From Streptomyces buecherae (GTDB lineage: Bacteria > Actinomycetota > Actinomycetes > Streptomycetales > Streptomycetaceae), in contig NZ_CP060404.1 of NCBI RefSeq assembly GCF_014295035.1, positions 6,922,501-6,986,500 of the forward strand: 64,000 bases of DNA, written 5' to 3'. The notes beneath the pieces were generated by a model. The model saw nothing but the letters and a program-made list of their open reading frames with translations, had not been told where the DNA came from and ran no database searches. The translations under genes and the position numbers were made by a program. This document shows positions 52,596-60,131 of this stretch, in pieces; the stretch's first letter is position 1; each line of letters opens with the position of its first letter.

Positions 52596-52638
52596 TGTCG
52601 GGGCCGGGACCGGCGTTAACGCGCTGTCCGGCCCCGAC
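52596..52638 (+). terminator. Second terminator after tpiA
   Basis: GTCGGGGCCGG (52596-52606) pairs perfectly with 52628-52638, 21-base loop. An AT-richer stretch follows that probably carries the secG promoter. Confidence 0.65.
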
Positions 52639-52710
52639 GGCGTTCAACGGTTCCATCAGTTTCATCAGATCGTTTTCAGAATTCTTGCATCCGAGAGAGT
52701 TGGTCCAGCC

Positions 52711-52944
52711 GTGGAAACTGGGTTCTCAATCGCCCTCATCATCTTCAGTGGGCTGTTGATGATGCTCGTGCTCATGCACAAGGGAAAGGGTGGCGGCCTG
52801 TCCGACATGTTCGGTGGCGGAATGCAGTCCTCTGTCGGCGGCTCTTCTGTCGCCGAGCGTAACCTTGACCGGATCACCGTTGTGGTCGGTCTGCTGTGGT
52901 TCGCATGCATCGTCGTGCTTGGCGTGCTGATGAAGCTGGATTAA
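52711..52944 (+). CDS. secG: Preprotein translocase subunit SecG
   Basis: A 77-residue two-helix membrane protein of the SecYEG channel. Helix 1 is FSIALIIFSGLLMMLVLMH, followed by the cytoplasmic loop KGKGGGLSDMFGGGMQSSVGGSSVAERNLDRIT (the GGGLS..FG pattern is the family hallmark), then helix 2 VVVGLLWFACIVVLGVLM. GTG 52711 has GAGAGAG upstream at a somewhat long distance. It sits downstream of tpiA, as is usual in actinobacteria. Confidence 0.95.
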   Translation: METGFSIALIIFSGLLMMLVLMHKGKGGGLSDMFGGGMQSSVGGSSVAERNLDRITVVVGLLWFACIVVLGVLMKLD

Positions 52945-52962
52945 CTGACACACCGTCGTAAG

Positions 52963-52985
52963 CGCAGCCTATTATTGGGCTTGCG
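52963..52985 (+). terminator. Weak hairpin after secG
   Basis: CGCAGCC (52963-52969) pairs with GGCTTGCG (52978-52985) with one bulged base; the loop is A/T-rich (TATTATTG). Confidence 0.35.
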
Positions 52986-53014
52986 TCCTCGGGGGCGGGG
53001 TGTAACTCCTGTCG

Positions 53015-53043
53015 CTGGACGCGCGTTGGGCCTTACATAGACT
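53015..53043 (+). promoter_or_regulatory. Candidate promoter of the RbpA-family gene
   Basis: CTGGAC (53015-53020), 17 bases, TAGACT (53038-53043), about 65 bases before GTG 53110. The -10 is good, the -35 weak. Confidence 0.4.
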
Positions 53044-53109
53044 GGGGCGCCCGGCAGCGGAGCCGCCTATCGGATGCTTCGCGGCACCATCACGCAGGGA
53101 GTTACAACC

Positions 53110-53445
53110 GTGGCAAGTGGCAACGCGATCCGAGGAAGTCGGGTCGGAGCGGGGCCGATGGGGGAGGCGGAGCGAGGCGAGTCAGCGCCGCGCCTCCGCA
53201 TTTCCTTCTGGTGCTCGAACGGGCACGAGACTCAGCCGAGCTTCGCCAGCGATGCGCAGATTCCCGAAACGTGGGACTGTCCGCGCTGCGGCTTCCCCGC
53301 CGGAAAGGACCGGGAGAACCCGCCGGACCCGCCGCGCACCGAGCCGTACAAGACGCACCTCGCCTATGTGCGAGAGCGGCGCAGCGACGCGGACGGCGAG
53401 GCGATCCTCGCGGAGGCGCTGGCCAAGCTCCGCGGCGAGATCTGA
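53110..53445 (+). CDS. rbpA: RbpA-family RNA polymerase-binding protein
   Basis: A 111-residue RbpA-family protein, an actinobacterial factor that binds the principal sigma factor and RNA polymerase and stabilises the open complex. Residues 1-25 (ASGNAIRGSRVGAGPMGEAERGE) are the conserved N-terminal tail and core linker. The central beta-barrel holds FWCSNGHETQPSFA and WDCPRCGFPAG with C35, H39, C57 and C60 (the zinc-ligand type). The C-terminal helix region is HLAYVRERRSDADGEAILAEALAKLRGEI, the sigma-interacting part. GTG 53110 follows GGGAG. Streptomycetes can have a second copy; which paralogue this is cannot be settled here. Confidence 0.9.
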   Translation: MASGNAIRGSRVGAGPMGEAERGESAPRLRISFWCSNGHETQPSFASDAQIPETWDCPRCGFPAGKDRENPPDPPRTEPYKTHLAYVRERRSDADGEAILAEALAKLRGEI

Positions 53446-53528
53446 CGGACCGCAGGGCCGCCCCGTACGGACCCCGTCCGGCACCCGGGTCGTGACCGCC
53501 ACGCAGCGCACGTCCCCTCCGGCATGAC

Positions 53529-53572
53529 AGGGCCCGGCAGCACTTCCCCCGCGGGAGGCGCTGCCGGGCCCT
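53529..53572 (+). terminator. Terminator of the RbpA-family gene
   Basis: A perfect 13-bp stem (53529-53541 with 53560-53572), with an inner CTTCCC/GGGAGG-type pairing in the 18-base loop, followed by TGTCG. Confidence 0.8.
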
Positions 53573-53685
53573 TGTCGCGTGCCGGGACGCGATGTCGTGC
53601 GTCGGGTCGCGATGAGGACGTACCCACCGCCCTGATCAACTAGGTTGGGCGACGCTGGCGCGCAATGACGAGAAGAATAGGGCTG

Positions 53686-55347
53686 ATGTCCGAGATGAAC
53701 GCTGAAGGCCGAACCCGGCTCGACCAGATGCCGGAGTGGATCGCGCTGGGAGAGCACCGAGAGCAGCTCGGGGAGGTGCGCCTGCGCGAGGTGTTCGCGG
53801 CCGACCCCACGCGCGGTGAGCGCTACGCCCTCCAGGTCGGCGATCTCTACCTGGACTACTCCAAGCACCTGGTGACCGACGAGACGCTGCGGCTGCTGCG
53901 GGCGCTGGCCGCGGCGAGCGGCGTCGCCGAGCTGCGGGACGCGATGTTCCGCGGCGACAGGATCAACGTCACCGAGGGCCGCTCCGTGCTCCACACGGCG
54001 CTGCGGGCCCCGCTGTCGAAGGTCGTCGAGTCCGACGGCGAGAACGTGGTGCCCGCCGTGCACGCGGTGCTCACCAAGATGGCGACCTTCTCCGACCGCG
54101 TCCGGTCGGGTGACTGGACCGGTCACACCGGTAAGCGGATCAGGACGGTCGTCAATATCGGTATCGGCGGCTCCGACCTGGGCCCCGCCATGGCCTATGA
54201 CGCGCTGCGCGCGTACAGCGCGCGCCACCTGGATTTCCGTTTCGTATCCAATGTGGACGGCGCCGATCTGCACGAGGCAATCCGTGATCTGGACGCGGCC
54301 GAGACGCTGTTCATCGTCGCCTCCAAGACCTTTACCACCATCGAGACGATCACCAATGCGACGTCCGCCCGCGACTGGCTGCTGAGCGAGCTGGGGGCCG
54401 GCCAGGACGCGGTGGCCAAGCACTTCGTCGCGCTGTCCACCAACGCGGAGAAGGTCGCCGAATTCGGCATCGATCCGGCCAACATGTTCGAGTTCTGGGA
54501 CTGGGTCGGCGGGCGTTACTCGTACGACTCCGCCATCGGGCTCTCCCTGATGATCGCCATCGGTCACGACCGGTTCCGGGAGATGCTCGCGGGCTTCCAC
54601 CTGGTCGACGAGCATTTCCTCAGCGCGCCGCCCGAGGAGAACGTGCCGCTCCTCCTCGGCCTGCTCGGCGTCTGGTACGGCGGCTTCCACGACGCCCAGT
54701 CGCACGCGGTCCTGCCGTACAGCCACTACCTGTCCAAGTTCACGGCCTACCTCCAGCAGCTCGACATGGAGTCCAACGGCAAGTCGGTGGACCGCGCGGG
54801 CCGGCCGGTGACCTGGCAGACCGGGCCCGTGGTGTGGGGCACGCCCGGCACCAACGGCCAGCACGCCTACTACCAGTTGCTGCACCAGGGCACCAAGCTC
54901 ATCCCCGCTGACCTGATCGGCTTCGCCAAGCCGGTGGACGACCTGTCGCCCGGCCTCGTGGACCAGCACGACCTGCTGATGGCCAACCTGTTCGCGCAGA
55001 GTCAGGCGCTGGCGTTCGGCAAGACGGCCGACGAGGTCAGGGCGGAGGGCGTGGCCGAGGAACTGGTGCCGCACAAGACGTTCCACGGCAACCGGCCGAC
55101 CACCACCATCCTCGCCAGCGAACTCACGCCGTCGGTGCTCGGCCAGTTGATCGCGCTCTACGAGCACAAGGTCTTCGTGCAGGGCGCCATCTGGAACATC
55201 GACTCCTTCGACCAGTGGGGCGTCGAACTCGGCAAGGTCCTGGCCAAGCGGGTCGAGCCGGCGCTGCGCGCCGACGAACAGGTGCCGGGCCTCGACAACT
55301 CGACGGCGACCCTGGTGGCCAAGTACCGGGCCCTGCGGGGGCGTTGA
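53686..55347 (+). CDS. pgi: Glucose-6-phosphate isomerase
   Basis: A 553-residue enzyme interconverting glucose 6-phosphate and fructose 6-phosphate. Signature blocks are VVNIGIGGSDLGPAMAYDAL, VASKTFTTIETITNATSARDWL (phosphate-binding S/T), FEFWDWVGGRYSYDSAIGLSLM (signature 1), NGQHAYYQLLHQGTKLIP (active-site His/Gln) and VQGAIWNIDSFDQWGVELGK (signature 2, catalytic Lys). Candidate starts are ATG 53686 and ATG 53695 (MNAEGRTRL, the usual opening); ATG 53665 is less likely. It is monocistronic and convergent with the pentose phosphate operon. Confidence 0.96.
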   Translation: MSEMNAEGRTRLDQMPEWIALGEHREQLGEVRLREVFAADPTRGERYALQVGDLYLDYSKHLVTDETLRLLRALAAASGVAELRDAMFRGDRINVTEGRSVLHTALRAPLSKVVESDGENVVPAVHAVLTKMATFSDRVRSGDWTGHTGKRIRTVVNIGIGGSDLGPAMAYDALRAYSARHLDFRFVSNVDGADLHEAIRDLDAAETLFIVASKTFTTIETITNATSARDWLLSELGAGQDAVAKHFVALSTNAEKVAEFGIDPANMFEFWDWVGGRYSYDSAIGLSLMIAIGHDRFREMLAGFHLVDEHFLSAPPEENVPLLLGLLGVWYGGFHDAQSHAVLPYSHYLSKFTAYLQQLDMESNGKSVDRAGRPVTWQTGPVVWGTPGTNGQHAYYQLLHQGTKLIPADLIGFAKPVDDLSPGLVDQHDLLMANLFAQSQALAFGKTADEVRAEGVAEELVPHKTFHGNRPTTTILASELTPSVLGQLIALYEHKVFVQGAIWNIDSFDQWGVELGKVLAKRVEPALRADEQVPGLDNSTATLVAKYRALRGR

Positions 55348-55385
55348 GCTCGTCGCGGCCGATGCGGTAGCCAGACCGCGCGGCT

Positions 55386-55439
55386 GCGAAAACGCCCGGC
55401 CGCCACCCCGCGCAGGGGACGACGGCCGGGCGCTTTCGC
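55386..55439. terminator. Bidirectional terminator between pgi and pgl
   Basis: 55386-55402 pairs with 55423-55439 over 17 positions with one mismatch; CGAAA and TTTCG ends give an A-tract on one side and a U-tract on the other. An inner CCCC/GGGG hairpin sits in the loop. Confidence 0.85.
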
Positions 55440-55495
55440 GTCGCTCGCGCGGCGGCCGGGCGGAGGGCCCGAGCCGTCCCGAGCGACGCGGTCGC

Positions 55496-56302
55496 TCAGG
55501 GCGACGACGGTGGGTACAGGCCGCGAGGCAGCTCGGCCGCCGCGCTCTGGTCGAGGAGCCACAGGGTGCGGCTCTGCCCGCGCGCGCCCGCGGCCGGGGC
55601 CTGCACCTCGCCGGCGCCCGACAGGGCTATGGCCACGGCCTTCGCCTTGTCGCCGCCCGCGGCGAGCAGCCACACCTCACGGGCCGCGCGGATCGCCGGC
55701 AGCGTCAGGGAGATCCGGGTGGGCGGCGGCTTGGGCGCGCCGTGCACGCCGACCACCGTCCGCTCGGTCTCCCGCACCGCGGGCAACTCCGGGAAGAGCG
55801 AGGCCACGTGCGTGTCCGGGCCGACGCCGAGGAGCAGCACGTCGAAGGCCGGTACGCCGCGACCGCCGGCGCCCGCCGGCGGCGACGCGGTCTCCCGCGC
55901 GGCGGCGGTGGCCAGCTCCGCGGCGTACGCGGCGGCCGCCCCGTCGGCGTCCCCGGTGTAGGTGCCGTTGGACGCCGGCATCGGGTGCACCCGGGCCGGG
56001 TCGAGCGGCACCGCGTCCAGCAGCGCTTGGCGGGCCTGGGTCACGTTGCGCTCCGGGTCGCCCTCGGGCAGGAACCGCTCGTCGCCCCACCACAGGTCGA
56101 GCCGCGACCAGTCGATCGCGTCCCGCGCCGGCGACTCGGCCAGCGCAGCCAGCAGCCCGTTGCCGTTGCGGCCACCGGTGAGCACGACCGAGGCCGAACC
56201 CCGGGCGGCCTGCGCGTCGACCACCCGGGTGATCAGCCGGGCGGCTGCGGCCCGGGCCATCAGCTCCTTGTCGCGGTGGACCACGATCTGCGGCGCGCTC
56301 AC
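55496..56302 (-). CDS. pgl: 6-Phosphogluconolactonase
   Basis: A 268-residue DevB-type lactonase, second step of the oxidative pentose phosphate pathway. Blocks VVLTGGRNGNGLLAALAES, LDLWWGDERFLPEGDPERNVTQARQALLD and FDVLLLGVGPDTHVASLFPEL are characteristic (in most family members GGxT; GGRN here). GTG 56302 overlaps the opcA stop (GTGA). It is the last gene of the tkt-tal-zwf-opcA-pgl operon, all of whose inner junctions from zwf on overlap by four bases. Confidence 0.94.
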   Translation of the reverse strand: MSAPQIVVHRDKELMARAAAARLITRVVDAQAARGSASVVLTGGRNGNGLLAALAESPARDAIDWSRLDLWWGDERFLPEGDPERNVTQARQALLDAVPLDPARVHPMPASNGTYTGDADGAAAAYAAELATAAARETASPPAGAGGRGVPAFDVLLLGVGPDTHVASLFPELPAVRETERTVVGVHGAPKPPPTRISLTLPAIRAAREVWLLAAGGDKAKAVAIALSGAGEVQAPAAGARGQSRTLWLLDQSAAAELPRGLYPPSSP

Positions 56303-57420
56303 GTGGACGCCGCCTTCCTGGCCGTGGCCGAGGACGCCTTCTTCTTACCGGACTTGGCCGGGGTCTCGGCCCCGCCCTCGCCCTCCGGCGAACCGTCCGA
56401 CGCACCCTCCGACGCGGCCTGCGTCGGCGCGGCGGGCGCGGCCGACTCGCCGCGCGCGGCGCCGGCCTTGGCGGCGCCCTTGGTCGCCGAGGCGCCCGAG
56501 CCCAGCCGCTGCACGCCGTACTTGACGGCCGCAGCGTACGTCTCGTCCGGGTCCAGGCGCCGCAGCTCCTCGGCGATCAGCTCGGCGGTGTCGCGCCGGT
56601 GCAGCGCCACGTGCCGGTCGGGCTGGCCCGGCATCGCCAGCTCGGCCAGCGAGCCGTCCGCGCGGTCGAGGCAGATCGTGCCGTCGGCCGTCTCCAGGCG
56701 CACCGCCGTGAGGCCGGGCCCCTCCGAGACGGTCCGCTCCACCGGCACCCCCAGCCGATCGGCGAGCCACAACGCGAGCAGCTCGCTGCTCGGGTTGTAC
56801 GCCTCGCCCTCGACCGAGGCCGAGGTGATCGGCGCGTGCTTCTGGTCCAGGGCCGCCGCCAGCACGCTGCGCCAGGGGGTGATCCGGGTCCAGGCCAGGT
56901 CCGTGTCGCCGGGGGTGTAGGTGCCCGCCCGCAGGGCGAGCGTCGCGACCGGGTCCTCGGTGGCCTGGGCGTCGGTGATGCGGCGCGCGGCGAGCTGGCC
57001 GAGCAGGTCGTCGCTCGGGTGCTCCGGCGCGTCCTCCGGCCACCAGACCACGACCGGCGCGTCGGGCAGCAGCAGCGGCAGCACGGCCGAGTGGGCGTGG
57101 CTGGCCAACTCGCCGTGCAGGCGCAGCAGCACCGTTTCGCCGGTGTTGCTCTCGCCGCCCACCCGGACCTCGGCGTCGAGCCGGGCGATCTTGCGGTCGC
57201 GTGGCGAGCGCCCGGGCCGGCGGATGACGACCAGGATGCGCGAGGGGTGTTCCTTGGACGCCTCGCTCGCGGCCTTGAGCGCGTCGTAGTGGTTGCCCTC
57301 GTCGGTGACGATCACCAACGTGAGCACCATCCCGACCGCCGGCGTCCCGCTGGCCCGGCGCGCCCGCACCAGTGCGGAGTTGATCTGGCTGGACGTGGTG
57401 TCCGTGAGATCGATGTTCAT
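56299..57420 (-). CDS. opcA: Glucose-6-phosphate dehydrogenase assembly protein OpcA
   Basis: A 373-residue OpcA, needed for assembly or redox activation of glucose-6-phosphate dehydrogenase in cyanobacteria and actinobacteria. It starts MNIDLTDTTSSQINSALVRAR and contains VVVWWPEDAPEHPSDDLLGQLAARRITDA and TRITPWRSVLAAALDQ, which I recognise from the family. Residues from ~310 are an Ala/Ser/Lys-rich tail (ATKGAAKAG, KSGKKKASSATARKAAST). ATG 57420 overlaps the zwf stop (ATGA), coupling it with its client enzyme. Confidence 0.94.
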   Translation of the reverse strand: MNIDLTDTTSSQINSALVRARRASGTPAVGMVLTLVIVTDEGNHYDALKAASEASKEHPSRILVVIRRPGRSPRDRKIARLDAEVRVGGESNTGETVLLRLHGELASHAHSAVLPLLLPDAPVVVWWPEDAPEHPSDDLLGQLAARRITDAQATEDPVATLALRAGTYTPGDTDLAWTRITPWRSVLAAALDQKHAPITSASVEGEAYNPSSELLALWLADRLGVPVERTVSEGPGLTAVRLETADGTICLDRADGSLAELAMPGQPDRHVALHRRDTAELIAEELRRLDPDETYAAAVKYGVQRLGSGASATKGAAKAGAARGESAAPAAPTQAASEGASDGSPEGEGGAETPAKSGKKKASSATARKAAST

Positions 57421-58952
57421 GGCCGCCGCCAGCTCCGTCCGTCTCGTGCGAGCATCTCGTCCGCCGCCTTGGGACCCCAGGTCCCGGCGGTGTACTCCTC
57501 CGGCCTGCCGTGCCGGTCCCAGTACGCCTCGATCGGGTCGAGGATGCGCCAGGACTCCTCGACCTCCTGGTGGCGGGGGAAGAGGTTGGCGTCGCCGAGC
57601 AGCACGTCGAGCAGCAGTCGCTCGTACGCCTCCGGGCTGGACTCCGTGAAGGACTCGCCGTAGGCGAAGTCCATGGTCACGTCCCGGATCTCCATCGAGG
57701 TGCCGGGCACCTTGGAGCCGAACCGGATCGTCACGCCCTCGTCCGGCTGCACCCGGATAACCAGGGCGTTCTGCCCCAGCTCCTGGGTGTCGGTGGTGTC
57801 GAAGGGGGAGTGCGGGGCGCGCTGGAAGACCACCGCGATCTCGGTGACCCGACGGCCGAGGCGCTTGCCGGTGCGCAGGTAGAACGGGACGCCCGCCCAG
57901 CGGCGGTTGTCGATGCCCAGCTTGATGGCGGCGTACGTGTCCGTCTTGGACTGCGGGTCGATGCCCTCTTCCTCGAGGTAGCCGCAGACCTCGGTGCCGC
58001 CCTGCCAGCCGTGCGTGTACTGGCCGCGCACGGTGTGCCGGCCCAGGTCGTGCGGCAGCTTGACGGCCGTGAGCACCTTGAGCTTCTCGGTGACCAGGGC
58101 CTTCGCGTCGAAGGAGGCCGGCTCCTCCATGGCGGTCAGCGCGAGGAGTTGGAGCAGGTGGTTCTGGATGACGTCGCGCGCGGAGCCGATGCCGTCGTAG
58201 TACCCGGCCCGGCCGCCGATGCCGATGTCCTCGGCCATGGTGATCTGCACGTGGTCCACGTACGAGCGGTTCCACAGCGGCTCGAACATCGTGTTGGCGA
58301 AGCGCAGCGCCAGGATGTTCTGGACCGTCTCCTTGCCCAGGTAGTGGTCGATGCGGAAGACGTCGCTCGGCCGGAAGACCTGGTGCACGACCTGGTTGAG
58401 CTCCTGCGCGCTGGCCAGGTCGTGCCCGAAGGGCTTCTCGATGACCGCGCGCCGCCAGGAGTCGCCCTGGCCCTCGGACAGGCCGTGCTCCTTGAGCTGC
58501 TCGACGACGGTGGGGAAGAACTTGGGCGGCACCGACAGGTAGAAGGCGAAGTTGCCACCCGTGCCGCGCGCCGCGTCCAGCTCCTCGATGGTGGCCTTGA
58601 GCTGCTTGAACGCCTCGTCGTCGGAGAACTCGCCGGAGACGAAGCGGAAGCCCTCGGCCAACTGCTGCCAGACCTCCTCGCGGAAGGGCGTCCTGGCGTG
58701 CTCCTTGACCGCGTCGTGCACGACCTGGGCGAAGTCCTCGTCCTCCCAGTCGCGCCGGGCGAACCCGATGAGGGAGAAGCCCGGGGGCAGCAGTCCGCGA
58801 TTGGCCAGATCGTAAACGGCTGGCATCAGCTTTTTACGCGACAAATCGCCCGTGACGCCGAAGATGACCAGGCCCGACGGCCCCGCGATGCGCGGGAGCC
58901 GTCGGTCCTGAGCGTCACGCAGCGGGTTGTCGCCGCGTGCGGGTTGAGACAA
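57417..58952 (-). CDS. zwf: Glucose-6-phosphate 1-dehydrogenase
   Basis: A 511-residue enzyme starting the oxidative pentose phosphate pathway with NADPH production. The coenzyme loop is VIFGVTGDLSRKKLMP; the catalytic site is FRIDHYLGKETVQN, with EKPFGHDLASAQELN before it and DNRRWAGVPFYLRTGKRL after. It begins at TTG 58952: no ATG or GTG lies nearby, and AAAGGA overlaps the tal stop at correct spacing, so translation is tightly linked to tal. This start agrees with the LS/MS-type opening of Streptomyces homologues. Confidence 0.94.
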   Translation of the reverse strand: MSQPARGDNPLRDAQDRRLPRIAGPSGLVIFGVTGDLSRKKLMPAVYDLANRGLLPPGFSLIGFARRDWEDEDFAQVVHDAVKEHARTPFREEVWQQLAEGFRFVSGEFSDDEAFKQLKATIEELDAARGTGGNFAFYLSVPPKFFPTVVEQLKEHGLSEGQGDSWRRAVIEKPFGHDLASAQELNQVVHQVFRPSDVFRIDHYLGKETVQNILALRFANTMFEPLWNRSYVDHVQITMAEDIGIGGRAGYYDGIGSARDVIQNHLLQLLALTAMEEPASFDAKALVTEKLKVLTAVKLPHDLGRHTVRGQYTHGWQGGTEVCGYLEEEGIDPQSKTDTYAAIKLGIDNRRWAGVPFYLRTGKRLGRRVTEIAVVFQRAPHSPFDTTDTQELGQNALVIRVQPDEGVTIRFGSKVPGTSMEIRDVTMDFAYGESFTESSPEAYERLLLDVLLGDANLFPRHQEVEESWRILDPIEAYWDRHGRPEEYTAGTWGPKAADEMLARDGRSWRRP

Positions 58953-58954
58953 GG

Positions 58955-60097
58955 TCAGTCCTTTGCCGGAGTGAGGCGCTTGAGCTCCGCCTCGGTGGAC
59001 TTCAGCAGGTCGGTCCAGGACGCCTCGAACTTCTCGACGCCCTCCTCTTCGAGTACCCGCACGACGTCGTCGTAGCTGACGCCGAGGCCGGCGAGGGCGT
59101 CCAGGTCGGCCTGCGACTGCTCGTAGGTGGCGCGCACGGTGTCGCCGGTGATCTCGCCGCGCTCGGCGGCGGCCTCCAGCGTGGCCTCCGGCATGGTGTT
59201 GACCGTGCCCGGGGCGACCAGGTCGTCCACGTACAGCGTGTCCTTGTACGCCGGGTCCTTCACGCCGGTCGACGCCCACAGCGGGCGCTGCCGGTTGGCG
59301 TGCGCCTTGTCCAGCGCGGCGAACCGCTCCGACGGCGCGATTGAGCCGTCCACGGAGCCGAAGACCTCCTCGTACGCCTGGTAGGCGAGCCGGGCGTTGG
59401 CGAGGGCGGCCTTGCCCTTGAGCTTCTTGGCCTCCTCGGTGCCCAGGCCGTCCAGGCGCTTGTCGATCTCGGTGTCGACCCGGGAGACGAAGAACGACGC
59501 CACCGAGTGGATCTTGGCGAGGTCGAGCCCGGCGGCCTTGGCCTTCTCCAGGCCCGCCAGGTAGGCGTCCATGACCTCGCGGTACCGCTCGAGGGAGAAG
59601 ATCAGGGTGACGTTGACGCTGATGCCGCGGCCGATGGTCTCGGTGATCGCCGGCAGGCCCGCCTTGGTGGCCGGGATCTTGATCAGCGTGTTCGGCCGGT
59701 CCACCAGCCAGGCGAGCTGCTTGGCCTCGGCGACGGTGGCGTCCGTACGGTGCGCCATGCGCGGGTCCACCTCGATGGAGACCCGGCCGTCCTGCCCCTC
59801 GGTCGTGTCGAAGACCGGCCGCAGGATGTCGGCGGCGTCCCGGACGTCCGCCGTGGTGATCATGCGGACGGCCTCTTCGACGGTCACCCCGCGCACCGCG
59901 AGGTCGGCGAGCTGCTGCTCGTACCCGTCGCCCTGGGAGATGGCCTTCTGGAAGATCGACGGGTTGGTCGTGACGCCGACGACGTGCTGCTGGTCGATCA
60001 GCTCGGCGAGGTTGCCGGAGGTGATCCGCTTGCGGGACAGGTCGTCCAGCCAGATCGCGACGCCTGCGTCCGAGAGGCGCTTGAGTGCGTCTGTCAT
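58955..60097 (-). CDS. tal: Transaldolase
   Basis: A 380-residue transaldolase of the long actinobacterial type. It transfers a dihydroxyacetone unit between sugar phosphates through a Schiff base on K140 (PNTLIKIPATKAGLPAI). VGVTTNPSIFQKAI at 40-53 and INVT-like ISVNVTLIFSLERY are the other active-site blocks. ATG 60097 has AGGAG about 12 bases upstream. It lies 34 bases after tkt and 2 bases before the zwf TTG. Confidence 0.95.
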   Translation of the reverse strand: MTDALKRLSDAGVAIWLDDLSRKRITSGNLAELIDQQHVVGVTTNPSIFQKAISQGDGYEQQLADLAVRGVTVEEAVRMITTADVRDAADILRPVFDTTEGQDGRVSIEVDPRMAHRTDATVAEAKQLAWLVDRPNTLIKIPATKAGLPAITETIGRGISVNVTLIFSLERYREVMDAYLAGLEKAKAAGLDLAKIHSVASFFVSRVDTEIDKRLDGLGTEEAKKLKGKAALANARLAYQAYEEVFGSVDGSIAPSERFAALDKAHANRQRPLWASTGVKDPAYKDTLYVDDLVAPGTVNTMPEATLEAAAERGEITGDTVRATYEQSQADLDALAGLGVSYDDVVRVLEEEGVEKFEASWTDLLKSTEAELKRLTPAKD

Positions 60098-60131
60098 GGG
60101 AATTGCAACTCCTACTAGTCGTATACGAGCG